A DNA stretch of 64,000 nucleotides from Brugia malayi (Eukaryota; Nematoda; Chromadorea; Rhabditida; Onchocercidae). The stretch lies in NCBI RefSeq assembly GCF_000002995.4, contig NW_025062479.1, forward strand, positions 14,504,721 through 14,568,720, given 5' to 3'. Shown one piece after another: positions 1 to 13,357 of this stretch. Position numbers and translations under genes: made by a program. A model generated the notes under the pieces. The model was not told the origin of the DNA. It did no database searches and worked only from the letters and a program-made list of their open reading frames with translations. Position 1 is the first letter of the stretch. Each line of letters opens with the position of its first letter.

Positions 1-1957
1 ATCCTCATTTTTTTATCGATCTGAAAAAAAAAGAAAACATTTTTCAATTCTATTAATTGCTATGTATGCCTTATGTCACTGCATTTCTATTCTTTTTTAC
101 AAATTTTAAACTACATTTTAGCTCATTTTAGCAATCGTTATTGATCAAATTTTGTTTAATTAACTTTACATTTTGCTCTATTCATATTTTACTATTATTA
201 TAGGATTAAATCGTCGTCTTCATAGCTGTGTATTTTAGTGCTAAATGATTTTGATAAATAAAATGAATTTAATTTAAACTCAATGAACAATAAGGTCAAA
301 TGATTCGAAATATAAGAAAAGGATAAAATTGTTCTTGCTTTAAAGGCTGATGAATTTATTACAAATTATTTATGCACAGCAGTTACTGGTATAAATAGAA
401 GTAAGGAAAAAAAAAGATATAAAATGAAATGATCATTTGATTAGTATTTGGTATAATTTAGAAATTATAATGGTCTAAATTGATCAATGGTTAAGTAAAT
501 AAACATAGCAAATAAAGTTTAAAATTGTTTACTGATTCATTTATATAACGAATAATTTGTTGAGCTGTTGATCACCAATAAATTTTTAGAATTTACTGTT
601 TCTCTTTTCATCTTAAATTCAATTATAACGCTAAAATTTTAAATATGAAATCTAAATGAAAAATATTTCATTACTAAGAGTGTTTTTTTTTTTAAATTCT
701 TCACATTAAATTGTTTTTTTAAGCATGTCCACTCATAATATTTCAATGTAAGTTATTTTAAAGAAGAAATTCTGGTCTAAATAAATTGATCTGTGTTATT
801 TGTTCCAAATTTAAATACTTATTCTATTTTAGAACATTTGTTCGATTTGTTTTCCTCAAGAGAAATTTTACATTTGTCATTCATTTCATAGAAATTAATT
901 TAAAAAATTAATTTAAATTCCATTTAATTTTTTCTCCTATCCTTGTTCACATGAAAATTTTTCACTTTGAATGTTTAAAATTTAATAATTCAATGAATTT
1001 AGTCAAATTACTTGACTATTAACCAATTAATTACTATCATATTCGTTTAATCCTCAATCTACAGATTCACTTCTGAGCTTTTTTTTTATAAAAAAAAAGA
1101 CTTCATCAATACTCTTATATCGAAATTAACATATTCGAGAAAAAAAAATAAAACAAATTCAGCTTTCGCTTCATGAAAACTAAAGAAATTCTAACTTTTT
1201 TTTAAAAAAAAAAATTAAAAAAGAAAAATGGAAGTAGATTAATATATATATATATATATATAAAGAAAGAGAAACTATTACTGTTATCGATTCAGAAATG
1301 CAAGATATTAGTGAATCTCAATTCGCTTGCACAAAATTAGCCAAACGAACATCATAAAGATTTGAGCTGTGTAGTGGAGATGTATGTTTGTAAAAATGGT
1401 TTTTATTGCTAATGTTTCTAATGCACTGATGATTTTCAATTTGTTGGCTATGTAGGCTAGACTAAGAGATGTTTACTTCATATAAAAATTTGCATAAGTC
1501 GAAAAAAAGGAAATAAGCTTTTGAAAATGATAAATTTTTTTTTTATCTTAAGTGTAAAATGAAATTTTTCATATTTAATTAAAATTTTATTGTTATCATT
1601 AGACTATATTTCCTTTAGCTATTTTATACTATCAGCATTAATCTTTTTTTTTTATTTTTTTAGTTGACATATAAAGGAAATTTCATCTCATCTTTTGGCT
1701 TCCTCAGTCTTTCTCTTTTTGTAATTTTAGACATTTCGATCTAAATTATTTCTTCAAGCAATTAATTCTATTTCTTTACTATTCTATTAAAAAGGTATTT
1801 TTAGCAAAATAATACATACCCATAAACATTAATTTAAAAGATTTGAAAAAATTTCTTTCATGATAATTAATGAATTCAGTGAATTCTACTCACTTCTATT
1901 ATCATTATCACGAAACCAATTCATTCATATCATTATCATTCATTTATATTACTTAGA

Positions 1958-1997
1958 AAAAATAGTTGCTGATATATTACTATCAGCAACTATTTTT
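1958..1997. repeat. Perfect 17-bp hairpin
   Basis: The left arm AAAAATAGTTGCTGATA at 1958-1974 is followed by a 6-nt loop and its exact reverse complement at 1981-1997. The lower stem is only A/T but the core GTTGCTGAT is mixed. It lies in gene-free DNA. It is shorter than a usual microRNA precursor, so no RNA function is claimed. Confidence 0.75.
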
Positions 1998-3000
1998 CAA
2001 TCGTCTACTTTATATTCATTCTGAAATTTATAAGTCTATTGCTCTTTTTCATTGGTTTTGTTTTTTTTTTCTTTATATGAAAAAATTAATTTATCTTAAT
2101 TTTTTCAATTCAAAAAAAAACATTTAATGATGAAAAAGTTTATTTCTTGATGAAATCTCAAAATATTTGAAATATTATTCTTCCAATCACTTCAATCGTA
2201 TAAAATACTCTGCCACTTCACATTTATTTCATTTTTGTTCATAAAAGATAAAAATGATTGATTACACGCATCGTTTAAAAATAAATCAGTTTATATTCAA
2301 TTTTTTCATCTTTTATTGCTCACTTATGACCATTTTAATTTCCCAAATATTTTTCCTTATTTTTACTTTTTCTTTTCCAATGTATAACTGTTTTTGAGTT
2401 GTATATAAATGTCACTGAAAGTTATTATAATAAACTTATATTCTTATAAGATTTCAGCTTAACTCCAAAATTCAATGTTTTCATTTTTTTAGCTTTTTCC
2501 TAATTTTCCTTATTTTGATTTTTATTTTACTTCTATTTTATTTTATTTTTTATTTTTTTTTTTAATGAAAAAAAGAAAAATTTATCATACAACAACATCT
2601 GCTTATTTCATTTATGTTTTCTTTTTGTTCACCATGAAATATTGTGAAATAATTAGTTGAATTTTTTTTTATTAAAAAAAATTATTTTTGAAACACATTT
2701 ATCGATGAGACAAGATGTATTGCGCATAATAATAATTTAATTTTAATTTGATAGCAAAAATTTATCATACATATGTACTTATGATTGTTTAGATAGCACA
2801 GAGAAGAGCTGAGAGTATTTGCTGGTGAAAGTAAATAAAAATTGGAAAGATTTGATGGTATGACAGTGGCAAAGTTAAAATGACAACCACTTCCAGCATT
2901 TTATGAAATTTCATTTTTAACGAAATATTAACAATTTATTCAATTTCAAACAATCTACAGACGAAGAATATATTACGTGTTTCTTTTTCATTTTAACATC

Positions 3001-3044
3001 GGAGAGAGGGAGAAGCAGAGAGAGGGAGGGAGAAGGAGAGGGAG
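3001..3044. repeat. GA-rich purine tract
   Basis: About 44 bases consist almost only of G and A (GGAGAGAGGGAGAAG-type units). This is simple sequence in otherwise AT-rich intergenic DNA. Confidence 0.8.
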
Positions 3045-5396
3045 TTTTTTGGAAAGACACGACAATAGAATGGATAAAAAAACGGTTAGTTTAAATTAAT
3101 TATTATCAAAAATTTACAATAGCTTGTTTTATAACATAATCAAAAGCAAATATTTATTGATTACAATAAGTTATAATCAAATACTTATAATAATTAAAAC
3201 ATAATCAAAATCGAAAATTATGGTAAATTATAGTCAAATATTTATAATTTTCAAAACAAAATCAAAATTTAATTGTTTTAAAACATCATTATCAACAGAC
3301 AATAGTTAATATTTAATTATTTGATGAAATCATTAGTTTTCTGCTATAAATCCTAATCATTAAAAAAATATATGCTAAGAAATCTTATACTAAAGTAAAT
3401 AAGTTAATAAATTTGATACAGGCAATATAACATATTAGCAATCAGTGATAATTTGTAATAATCACAATTTGTAATTTAATTCATATCATTATTTAGTGTT
3501 TCTTTAAATTGTTATTTAATGTTTTTTGAAGTAAATTTTCGTATTTAGAATTCAACATAAATTCAATCATTTAAAAAGGATTGATTTTTCAATCTTTTCA
3601 GGAAACAGAATTTCTTTTAAATGTTAGAACAAATAACTTTTTAAATATTTTTACTTCTAATTATTTAGAAATAAGATGATAAACATATGAAGCTCTGAAA
3701 TTCAATATTTTAATTTAATAATCTAATAAAATAAATTCGATCTATTAGTCTTTTATACTTTATTATCAACCCAAAAAAGTGTTGTAAATTTAAATGACAA
3801 ATTATTTATTTAAAGTTAAATATTTGAAATGATATTTTGATACTATTGATATTATTTTTCTGCTAGAATTATGAACAGTTGTTTCTTATCGTTTTTCTCG
3901 ATTAAATATAAATTTTATATTTACCATAAAATTTAGTAGAAGATTTAAGGTTACCTATGGAAAAAATTAAAATCGAAAATTTGTTTGCATTCATTTTTTT
4001 TTCCACTGAATTATTCTTATTCTTTACATCTTTTGTGCTACCATTTAAATATTAGTATGAGTAATTTCTATTCAAATAAAAATCCTTTAATTTGAAATTT
4101 AAGTATTAAAAACCAATTTTTTTAATGCCTTACAAGTAAGCATTAAGTATGATAATTATGGGCCTGAAACATGTATTCTTATTATAATGATATTACCGAT
4201 GATATTATACCTGTAGCATTAAGTAAAACTTTTTTAATCATTACTACTTTACTTCTTTTTAAAGTATACTACTTTACTCTCTTTTAACATTAATACTTTA
4301 CTTTCATAATTTTAGTTTTATCTTTATGACATTCTTTTGAAGTTTGCATGTAATAGACAAAAGTTAAATTTTATGATAGTAGAAAATTTTTTTTTTTGTT
4401 TGTTTCAAAATTGAGGGACGATGCACATAGATACATACATAAACACACACACGTGTAGCTATCGATACGTGCGTACCGGTAGAGACGGACAGATGTCGAG
4501 AACAAAAAAAAGAAAAGGAAAGAAAAACATGCAAAGAAATACTAGTTTGATGAATACACTGATAAATTGATCTTATCTATCCAGAAAGAGAACAAAGAGG
4601 GCGGATTCTGTTGTTCAATGGACTGGCATATATCAGAGTAAAAAAATGTTTTAGCTAATATTTTAAATTTCTCTGAACAATTTGAATTAGAATTACAGTT
4701 GTTATTGTTGTTTTGTTTATAAAATATAAGGAAGTTGAAATTTCTACATTTTTTTTTTAAATGATTTATAAATTCTATCCTTTTTCTAATCAATTTTTTT
4801 TTTTAACTGATTTGATTACTTGTAATTGCAAAATATAATTTGTATTAGTGACAGGTATTATAGTTTTTTTTGAATATTTTTTCCTTCTACAATTATTATC
4901 ACCTAATTATTTTGAATGTTTTTGTTGAAGCATTTAATTATCCACTCACAAATATAATTGTAATGAATTGATAACATCTGTCATATTCCAGTTATTGTTG
5001 TTTCTCGAAAATTCTCGGTAAAAAAAAAGCACGAGTGATGATGAATAGCAACATGGATAATTCAGAATTTAAATCTAATTCGAGTCATCAACATCGATCA
5101 TTCTCTGAAACTAATATAAATTATTTGAAAATATTGAAATTTTTATCCTATCATCATGAATATTTTCAATATTTCACTAAAAAATTATTATTATATATTG
5201 ATAAAATTACAATTATTTTAAATCATTACTATTGTCAATATAAACCATTGAAATTCTCACACTACTATTATCAACATAATTTTTATTATTATCAGCCAAA
5301 TAATCTGATAAACCACCATTATCAGCATCATTTACCATATAATTTTATGCACTGTACTTTTGCGCACTTTATTCCAATGGATATATCGACCTACAG

Positions 5397-8300
5397 GAAT
5401 ATGCAAAAGAGCAAGAAGTGAAACATCGTCGTAGGATCATCCTACCTTGTGTTATTCCATGGGAATATGGTACTAACAAATATGCCAGTCAGAAAGGTAC
5501 CGGTGGTTTTGGTACCATCCGAAATGCCAGTAGGTTTCATTTTAATTTTATAATATTAATGGTTTTGGTACTATTCCAAAATGCCAGTAGTCATTTTACA
5601 ATTTTACAAAACGACTTTTTTTTAAAAAATTCATCAATAATTTATCATTATTAGTATTACTAATTAAAATCTCTTTTTTTTATTTTTTTTTTTGTTTCTC
5701 AACTGAATGTTTTTTTTTTCAAATTTTTTGAACAAAGAAAAAAAAAACGATATGTAAATTAAAACGATGCAAATTTGTAAGGGTGAAAATTTTTGTTTTA
5801 TCTTTCAAAAATTCTCGACTATTTTTTTCTTTTCCTGAATTAGATATTCTATTTTATAATTTAGCATTTCAAATTTTTATCGTTTACATAACAACATTAA
5901 ATAGCTTCGACTTTTAAATTTTTAAGTGAGATTTTTAGTTTGCTAAGCAAATGTTTTAGAATTTTTTTTAAATTTTAAACCAGTTTTTTGAATTGATTTG
6001 ATGTTCAGTTAAGCAAGGTAATTGAATAAATCATATTTGCACATTATTTTTTCTTTCAAATCTCAAATTTGTTAAATTTCTAAAGAAAAAAAAGATGACC
6101 TACCCTAATTTTTTTTTGTGATTCATTAATTGTGAATTATTAAATTTTTACAGGAAAATTACTAAGTAAACGGTGCTTTAAAAAGATTCTTTTGTTCAAA
6201 AAGAAAAGAAAAAACAAAAAAACCACTTCATAATACATTGTTTATATAGATATGTTTAATTTAAAATTCATATCTTAGGCCAAATTTTCAGAAAAAGTAG
6301 TATCAGAAAATTTTCAAAGAATCGTAAATGCATTCGAAATCTTGCAAATTATTCTAATAAGCAATAAATTCATCGTTGAATTACCTTTAATATGACAAAA
6401 AACTAACTGCTGAAGTTAACATTTTTTTCAGATATGAAAGGAAAAATAATTAATTTAAGTAAGAAATGATAAAATAGGCTTAATTTAGTATATTTTATAG
6501 GAGCAGAATAAATCAATTTTGTTATTAAATCAACTTAAAATAATTTATTCAGATTTTTGGAACTCTTTTTTCTTCTTTCTTTCTTCCTATTACATTATTT
6601 TAAAAAGAAAAAAGTAATAAAGTTTTTACAATTTTTTATAGCTGAAAAAAAAGGAAAGCACCCCTTGAATTGTATTACTTTTTTTGTCAATTGAAAAGCT
6701 TAAAAAAAATGATAATTCCTTCCACTTTTGCTTTTCTCTTTTAAAAGTTTTATTGCTTATAGAATATTGCATCAAATATATATTTCAATATTTATACATA
6801 TATAATACATTTAAAATTTATTTTTTGTACTGCTGTGAAAAAATTGATAATTTGCTGGTTATTTTTAAAATGATCAAAATTGAGTTATACAAATTCTTTG
6901 CAAATATTATTTTAACTTTTTTGACTTAATTAACAAAATTAATGTTTTTGTTTTTAAATTACTATTTTTTATAGCAACAACAATTAAATGTAGTAAACAA
7001 TTAAGCGAAAGTAATGATGGTGTAGTACCATGGATGAATTGTCCTCAGTTACGAGATAAGGAACTTGCATCGCAGGCAGGTCTTACACCATTTGGTGGAA
7101 TTCGAGAACATGTTATCAAGGTACAGGATAAGGTGAGTAATCACGGACATACATTTTATTTTTTAATCTAAAATTAATCATAAGTTATTAACAATTATTA
7201 ACATCGTTATAAATTATTATGCTAGGTTTTTTAGTGATAAGTTGTTAGTAATCATCAATATAAATGATTCTATTAGGTTTTTATTTCTTAATGATAATTT
7301 ACAAATAACTATTGGTAAAAATGATATCGTTTATCAATTTTCTTCTTTCTTTCACAGAATAATGTCAAAATCCCTACAACATTTCATCTTTTTAGTGTTT
7401 CCTTTTTCTCACTGTTAAACTAATTTAAAACTTGAATGTTTTGCTAATTAATGCATTTTATTTCTCACGAATGCTCTGTAATTTATATTATTTGAGACGA
7501 AAAATTATGATATCAAACAGTTAACATCAATAACACTGAGTGAATGATAATAGTGTTAAATTGATTGATTAATCAAATGACATAAATTATCATTGACTGA
7601 TTGTGTAATCAGTTTATAACTTAAATGAAATCTAAGTAAGATTAATTTACGATTTTTTTTCTTTAGCAATATCATTTTCAATAGATCCTATTATGAACAA
7701 ATATACTTTTAAAGATTTAGGCTTAAAGTTTTAGTTTATTTTAAATCATAATTTAATTTATAATTCTATGACAGTTTCGCAAGAGAAATATATTTTAGGA
7801 AGGTGAGAAAAAAAAAGATATCAATAAAATTGTTTGTGATCAGACTAGCGAAAGTATATTGAAAATTTGGTCACAAGCAAATCCTGATGCTAAAAATGGT
7901 CAACTATTTGGTAATGTTTCAAGATTTTAAGACTTGGAAAGATTTTAAAAAAATAAAATAAAAAAAAAAAGAGATTTAAAAAGAACGGTGAAGAAAGGAA
8001 TTAAATTTAAGAAATCAAATATTATCCCATATTACTTATTTACTTTATTTCCATTTATTATAAAATGTCATTTTGGTTATATGTTTAATCGTATTTATTA
8101 AAATATTCAGGAAAGCATCGAGATGCTGTAATGGAAGTGAAAGGTGGTCGAGAATTTAATCAAAAAGAATTAAATGCCAGTCGAGCAGCTATACCAAAAT
8201 TTCAGGATCCACGTGAAACGTTAGCAGCTAAAGCAAAGAAAGCTAATAATGTAAGTTTTTTTTTTTCTGTTTTTAATATTGAAAGTTTAATAAAAAATTG

Positions 8301-9126
8301 CTAAAGAAATAACTAAAATTTGTTGTGTTGCAATTCGCACTCCTAAAGTAAGCAAAAAAAAAAAAAAAAAAAGTTATGCTAGAGCTTAATCTTGTTTTAA
8401 AAAAGTAAATATTTAGGAAGAAATAAAGATAAAATTTAATTTTTTAATTATGGTAAAAAAATTAAATATTATATAAAGCAATTTGCACTCATTTTAATTG
8501 CTGATATATATTTTAGACTCGTTTTAATGGATTAATAAATAATAGGCAAGAAGAAATAGTTAAGCAAATTAAAAATGAAAAAAAGATTGATGATAATATC
8601 ATGGATTCCCATTATATGGCTTGTATTGGTGGACAAGTAAAATCATTTACTTTAACTTTCATATTTAATTAATTTTATCATAATTGATTTAATCTTTATA
8701 TTTAATTAATTTTCAAACAGCGTTGTTGTTGTTGCTGTTTTTTATCTCCCTCTCACTTTTTTTTTTGGAGATTTATACAAAAAGAAGAAATGTAAGTAAA
8801 TATTTAGAAAGAAATAGAAATAAAATTTATTTTTGCAGTACTGATAAAAAAATCATATCACTTATCATGTGATAGATATTGTTTAGATAACACTGCAATC
8901 ACAGCCATATCAGGATGACATTCAAATGTCACATAATATAATCACAAAATCTAAACCATATTTTGATCGAGTGATGAGTGAAAGAAAATATGGAATTGAG
9001 AAAATAATGGAAGCAAAAGTACAATGTCATCAAAAGCGAAAAGGAAATGGAATGATGGGCAAGAAATTTAAACTTGGTGAAAGAGAGAGAAGACTTAACG
9101 AAGTACAAATGGAAGATGAAAAGTGA
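5397..9126 (+). CDS. Calponin-like (CLIK) repeat protein, 5' end unresolved
   Basis: Six exons join in phase: 5397-5529, 6975-7132, 7799-7910, 8111-8250, 8517-8636 and 8905-9126 (TGA at the end), giving about 294 residues plus an undetermined N-terminus. The first exon carries a clear calponin-family repeat, GTNKYASQKGTGGFGTIRNA, preceded by IPWEY. The second holds a diverged copy (VPWMNCPQLRDKELASQAG, then LTPFGGIRE). Such repeats bind actin filaments and occur in calponin, UNC-87 and CLIK proteins of nematode muscle. The rest is charged and Lys-rich, with no recognised domain. No calponin-homology domain is visible here, so the protein looks like the CLIK-only type, or its N-terminal exons were missed. 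The last acceptor could instead be 8913, which is also in phase. Family call is strong; start and last junction are uncertain. Confidence 0.75.
5507..5607 (+). repeat. Tandem duplication across a splice donor
   Basis: The end of the first recognised exon plus the start of its intron (about 5507-5553) is followed by a diverged second copy (about 5560-5607). Both copies contain AAATGCCAGTAG, so two candidate donors exist, after 5529 and after 5586. Both leave the reading frame in the same phase. Confidence 0.7.
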
Positions 9127-11573
9127 ACAGCTGTGATATATGAGAGAGAGAGGAATATGTGATTGATAAGATTTAATTGATAAATGAATTCATTTTATTA
9201 TTATCAATTGTGGGTAAGCATAAATTTACTGATTTGGTTAATCTTTATTAACTGATTAATTATTCAGCTCATCAAAATTTTTTTATTCATTTGTTTTTTT
9301 TTTTTTTTTTTTTCCTTTTTTTGGAAGTATTATAACGAAAAGTTAATTTTTTTTTTTTTTTTTTTTATTGAGTTTTATTGAGTATTTATTTCAATTGATT
9401 TGGATTTATTATTAGTCATTATTTAATTAATTGATTTGGTATTGCTGTTTATCATTATTTAATTAATTGGTGTGGAATTATTGTTTGTCACACCCAGTTT
9501 CATTTTTCGAATGTAATCTATTGTTCTTTTTTCTCTTTTGTTTATATTACACTCACTGTCATAATTATGTGAGGGGTCACATAAAGAAGAGGCTTTGTTA
9601 TTTTAATGTCAATTTGTTATCATATCACTCATAAGGATCTTTTAACATTTAATAATAGTTAATTTTAAATTTAAAATTTTAGTTTATTCTCCCTCATCTT
9701 TCTTCTGCTCTTTATCTTCATTTTAATGTAACTGATTAAACTCAAGAAAAAAAGTGAAAAATATTGTATGTTTTTGTTGTATTTGTATTTTCTTTTGTAA
9801 AATATTATATTTAAATTTATTACTTCTTCATACCATGATAAATTAATATATAACAAAAAATTATAGATTAAATTCCAAATATCAGTTCATTTTAATTTCA
9901 TTTCTTTTCGTATTGTAAGAAAGTTGAAATCTTTTTGTAAAAAAATGATTTAACTTGTATTGTAAAAAAAAAGTTGAATTATGGTATAAATTAGAAATGA
10001 AATAAAGCGAAAGATTTTAAGACATAAATTTCAACCAAATTAAAAAAAAGTAACCTACTATTGCTTATCATAACAAAATTGCAAGAAACTTTTATTCTTT
10101 TTTTTTTTTTTTTCGTCGCTGATGCGTTTTTGATGTATTAATCTAGCAGAAGTAATTTGCTGAAATAACTAAATAGTGTCGCTGTTTCGTTATTTTCTGG
10201 AATTTTTAAATTTTTTTCTGTCAGAAATAACTTACAAAGGTATTTCTCGCAAGATTTCTCTTTTTTGGCAATTGATTTTTCTTATTGATATTAAATGAAT
10301 CAATAATTGCTTGACCATACGCAGAGATTTAAGCCCCTCATTTCCACTCCAACTATAGTTATTCATTGCAAATGATAATGATATTGCATTTATCTCTATC
10401 AAACAATTATTTCTTTTCTTTTTTCTTTTGAGATAGTTTTTTTTTTTCTCATTTTTATCATCAAATACGTTAAACCTATTTCATTTAGGTAATAAACAAT
10501 AGTAATCAATTGAAAAAAAAATTTTAGACAATAAACTTAACTTTTATAGAATTTATTAAATGATATTATTATAACAATAATAGTAATAATAATAATAATT
10601 AAATTTGTCAAGTCAGCTTTATTTCAATTAAAAATTACTGATATTTTAAAAATTTTTATCGCTCAATTTATCCGAAATGAAGCAGTTGTTTTTATAGTTA
10701 CTAAGACGAAAAAAATAACTGAAATTGAAGTGAACTATTGTTTTTAGCTTTAAAATTTTAATTTTCTTGAAGCATACACTTGTGGACATAAGGTGCATTT
10801 TCACCATCATTTATCAATGTTAAGACGAAAAGCAATTCAATTTATCATTCAACCGTATGGTGTTATTAGCTATCACAGTTTTTACGTCAATGCTATTTAT
10901 CGTTGTTTGAATTTTAATCAAATTTAACATTCATTTTTTGGCTATTTGCTGCGTTATTGAAGTAGAATTTACTGACCTAATTAAACTTTTATTATTTAAA
11001 AAGACGTTAATTTTTAGCCTGGAAAATGATAGCTATAATTTTCATTTAGAAACTAAATTTGCTTCTAATTAAATTTATAAGTAGGAGATAATTATTAAAC
11101 TTTTATTGTATCATACTATTCAGAAATGTATTCAAACATGAATGTTTTGATTGCTACATTAGCTCCTATCATTATTGATTCAAATGAACTTTTTTCTTTG
11201 TTAAAAAAAAAAAAAAATCAACGATTAAAACCACAAAGCTAAGCTTACATATGTTGCATGGAGCTATTACTTATGTGCATAAATGAAGCATATCAATAAA
11301 GATGGATTAATTTTTTTTCAAGCATTTTGCATTATTTTGTTAGAAAATATAAATTTTGCTATTTGCTAGTGTTTTCAAAAAGGAAAATTATCTTACTGAA
11401 CTGAGTAATAACTTTTACTTTGCAGACTTTTTTTAAAAATATATTTAATGTGCAAAAATTATAAATAAGTGGTCATCGCTTGTATCATTTAACTCTGATA
11501 AAATCTTGCATTTAGTCATTCAAACATTTTGACCTTACTTTAGAGACTATTGCAGATGAAAAGGCCTAAATAA

Positions 11574-11656
11574 CTGAGACATTCATTATACAGCTATACT
11601 GGTTTGTGGAATTTGATATAAATGGAAGAAGAATAATTGCAAAATGAATGTCTCAG
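11574..11656. repeat. Inverted repeat, 14-bp arms
   Basis: CTGAGACATTCATT at 11574-11587 is matched by its exact reverse complement at 11643-11656, with a 55-nt spacer. Transcribed, it could form a long stem-loop; the spacer shows no strong further pairing by eye. Confidence 0.7.
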
Positions 11657-12967
11657 ATCATATATTTTGATTTTTGTTACCTGATATGATATATTTGCAT
11701 GTAACTTTTACTACTTTTAGAAATGTGTTGAAGTAAAGTATTATTAATCCTGTTAATGATAAGACTATTGTTAATCATTATATTGTTATTGAGTTTTTTC
11801 TTGGGTACTTTTTTTCCTTGCAGGTGTCAAAATAGGAATAATTTAGAATATTTTGTTATATTTGATCAGATACAAAGATTGAACAAAAGATAAGATAGTT
11901 ATATGAACAAAAAATAAAAAACTACGTTAAAGTTTTTCGTTTTGGGCCATGTTGAAAGATTTAAAAAAAAGGTTACTTCAATTTATAGTTATCACCATGT
12001 TGATTATAGATACCACAATAAGTTTAGATCTAGGTTAATTTGCAAAGTTTTAGCTCTTTGGAAACAGGAATGATTTACGATATTTGATATATCTGCTCGG
12101 ATACAAAGATAGCTACGTAAAAAAAAAAGCTGTTAAGAAACATCTGATACGATTACACAAAAAGATAAGGAATATTTGTATGTGCTTTTGATTTCGGTAT
12201 TTTTAACATTATGGAAAAAGATGGAAATTTTATTAAAAGAAGAGGCATAAGAAATTATGCTAAATTGAGGGATGAAAAATTAGCTTAAAATGATTTATTG
12301 TAACCATAATATTTGAATGATTAATTTTTATATAAAAGCATTTTATTAATGTAATTTATTTCAAGATATGCAACGTTTAAAACTGGAAATGGTTAGTATG
12401 ATTTTTTTCCTTCAAATTTTTCTTATGCCTTCTGAATTTTTTTTATTAGGAATTCGTTAAATTTTTTTTTTTTTTTTTAGTTTTGAATTATTGGTTCTCT
12501 TTAGCATATTGATTGCAAGTTTGAATACAAGTTTTTGATTTTCTAATTTTTTATTTATCATATTTTGTTTGTTATCTGATGTTTAATATATTTTATTATA
12601 GTAAATTTTTGCATCTGTCATACAGGTATGCTTCTATTTTGATATTTCATTTTGTTACTGAATTCTATCATACTGCTAAGGTTTGTCTTTACTTTTTATG
12701 GTTTATAATTTTTGTTTTTGATAGTTTTTATTATTTAATATGATTTATTTTTTTGTGGTATGATTTCTAGGAATGTATTGAGACAGGGATATTGTTTTAG
12801 GTTTCTAGGCTTCACATATGAACATTCATTTTGAATAATTATTCATTTAGAAGTTATATTTAGTTCTAACTAAATTTATGAAGAGAAGATAATCATAGAA
12901 ACAGGTCGTATATCTTAGTATAGTATTCAGTAACTATAACAAATGAAAAAGCCTGAATCTCAAATCA

Positions 12968-13084
12968 TTAGATTCAGTAGATCATCAAGTGTAATAGATC
13001 AGATGCAATATATCAGGCAATAGATCATCTAGTGTAATCATCAGATGCAATAGATCAGGTGTAACAGATCATCAGGTGCAATAT
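12968..13084. repeat. Degenerate short tandem repeat near the EndoU start
   Basis: About five imperfect copies of a unit resembling GATCATCAGGTGTAATA follow one another and end about 44 bases before the EndoU start codon. The copies vary in length and sequence. Confidence 0.6.
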
Positions 13085-13127
13085 TTCGTATACATATGAT
13101 AAGCATATCAAACAATTTTATAGGAAT

Positions 13128-13324
13128 ATGGTCATTGCTGTATGGTTTTTTTCATTCCTGTATTTAATTACAGTTTTATCTGACAGTCTCAATGGAACAG
13201 GAAAATCAGGTATCAATATGAATGTAAAATCACATGTTAAAATATAAACATTAAAAAATTTGATGTAATATGGATTACTTATTTATTTTGCTCGTTTTTC
13301 TTTTTTGATTGCAAAGAATTAATT

Positions 13325-13357
<33 letters not shown>

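Larger units (their letters stand above)
1..5396. other. Gene-free AT-rich stretch
   Basis: No exon with convincing coding character was found on either strand. The sequence is AT-rich with many A and T runs, a TA dinucleotide run near 1240-1262, a perfect hairpin at 1958-1997, a purine-only tract at 3001-3044 and a more GC-rich patch near 4420-4500. An open frame at 5035-5421 begins with three Met codons and is rich in His, Tyr and Asn. It might hold a 5' exon of the calponin-like gene, but no donor in it joins that gene in phase, so it is not called. Confidence 0.5.
9127..13127. other. Intergenic region between CLIK and EndoU genes
   Basis: Four kilobases without a convincing exon. Contents are AT-rich sequence, T runs (9296-9315, 9350-9366), an inverted repeat at 11574-11656 and a degenerate short tandem repeat at 12968-13084. 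The 3' untranslated region of the calponin-like gene and the promoter of the EndoU gene must lie here, but no motif places them. Confidence 0.5.

Noticed and set aside
1290..1390. Short ATG frame near 1300
   Set aside because: Fewer than 25 codons, no splice context and no recognisable motif.
5035..5421. Open frame with three leading Met codons as first exon of the calponin-like gene
   Set aside because: None of its GT donors joins the acceptor at 5396 in the phase needed for the calponin repeat, and its His/Tyr/Asn composition looks non-coding. Left unresolved rather than called.
8720..8780. Acceptor at 8720 leading to a Cys-rich exon in the calponin-like gene
   Set aside because: The reading (Arg followed by several Cys) comes from a TGT/TGC simple repeat. 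The acceptors at 8904 or 8913 join in phase to a normal charged exon with a stop.
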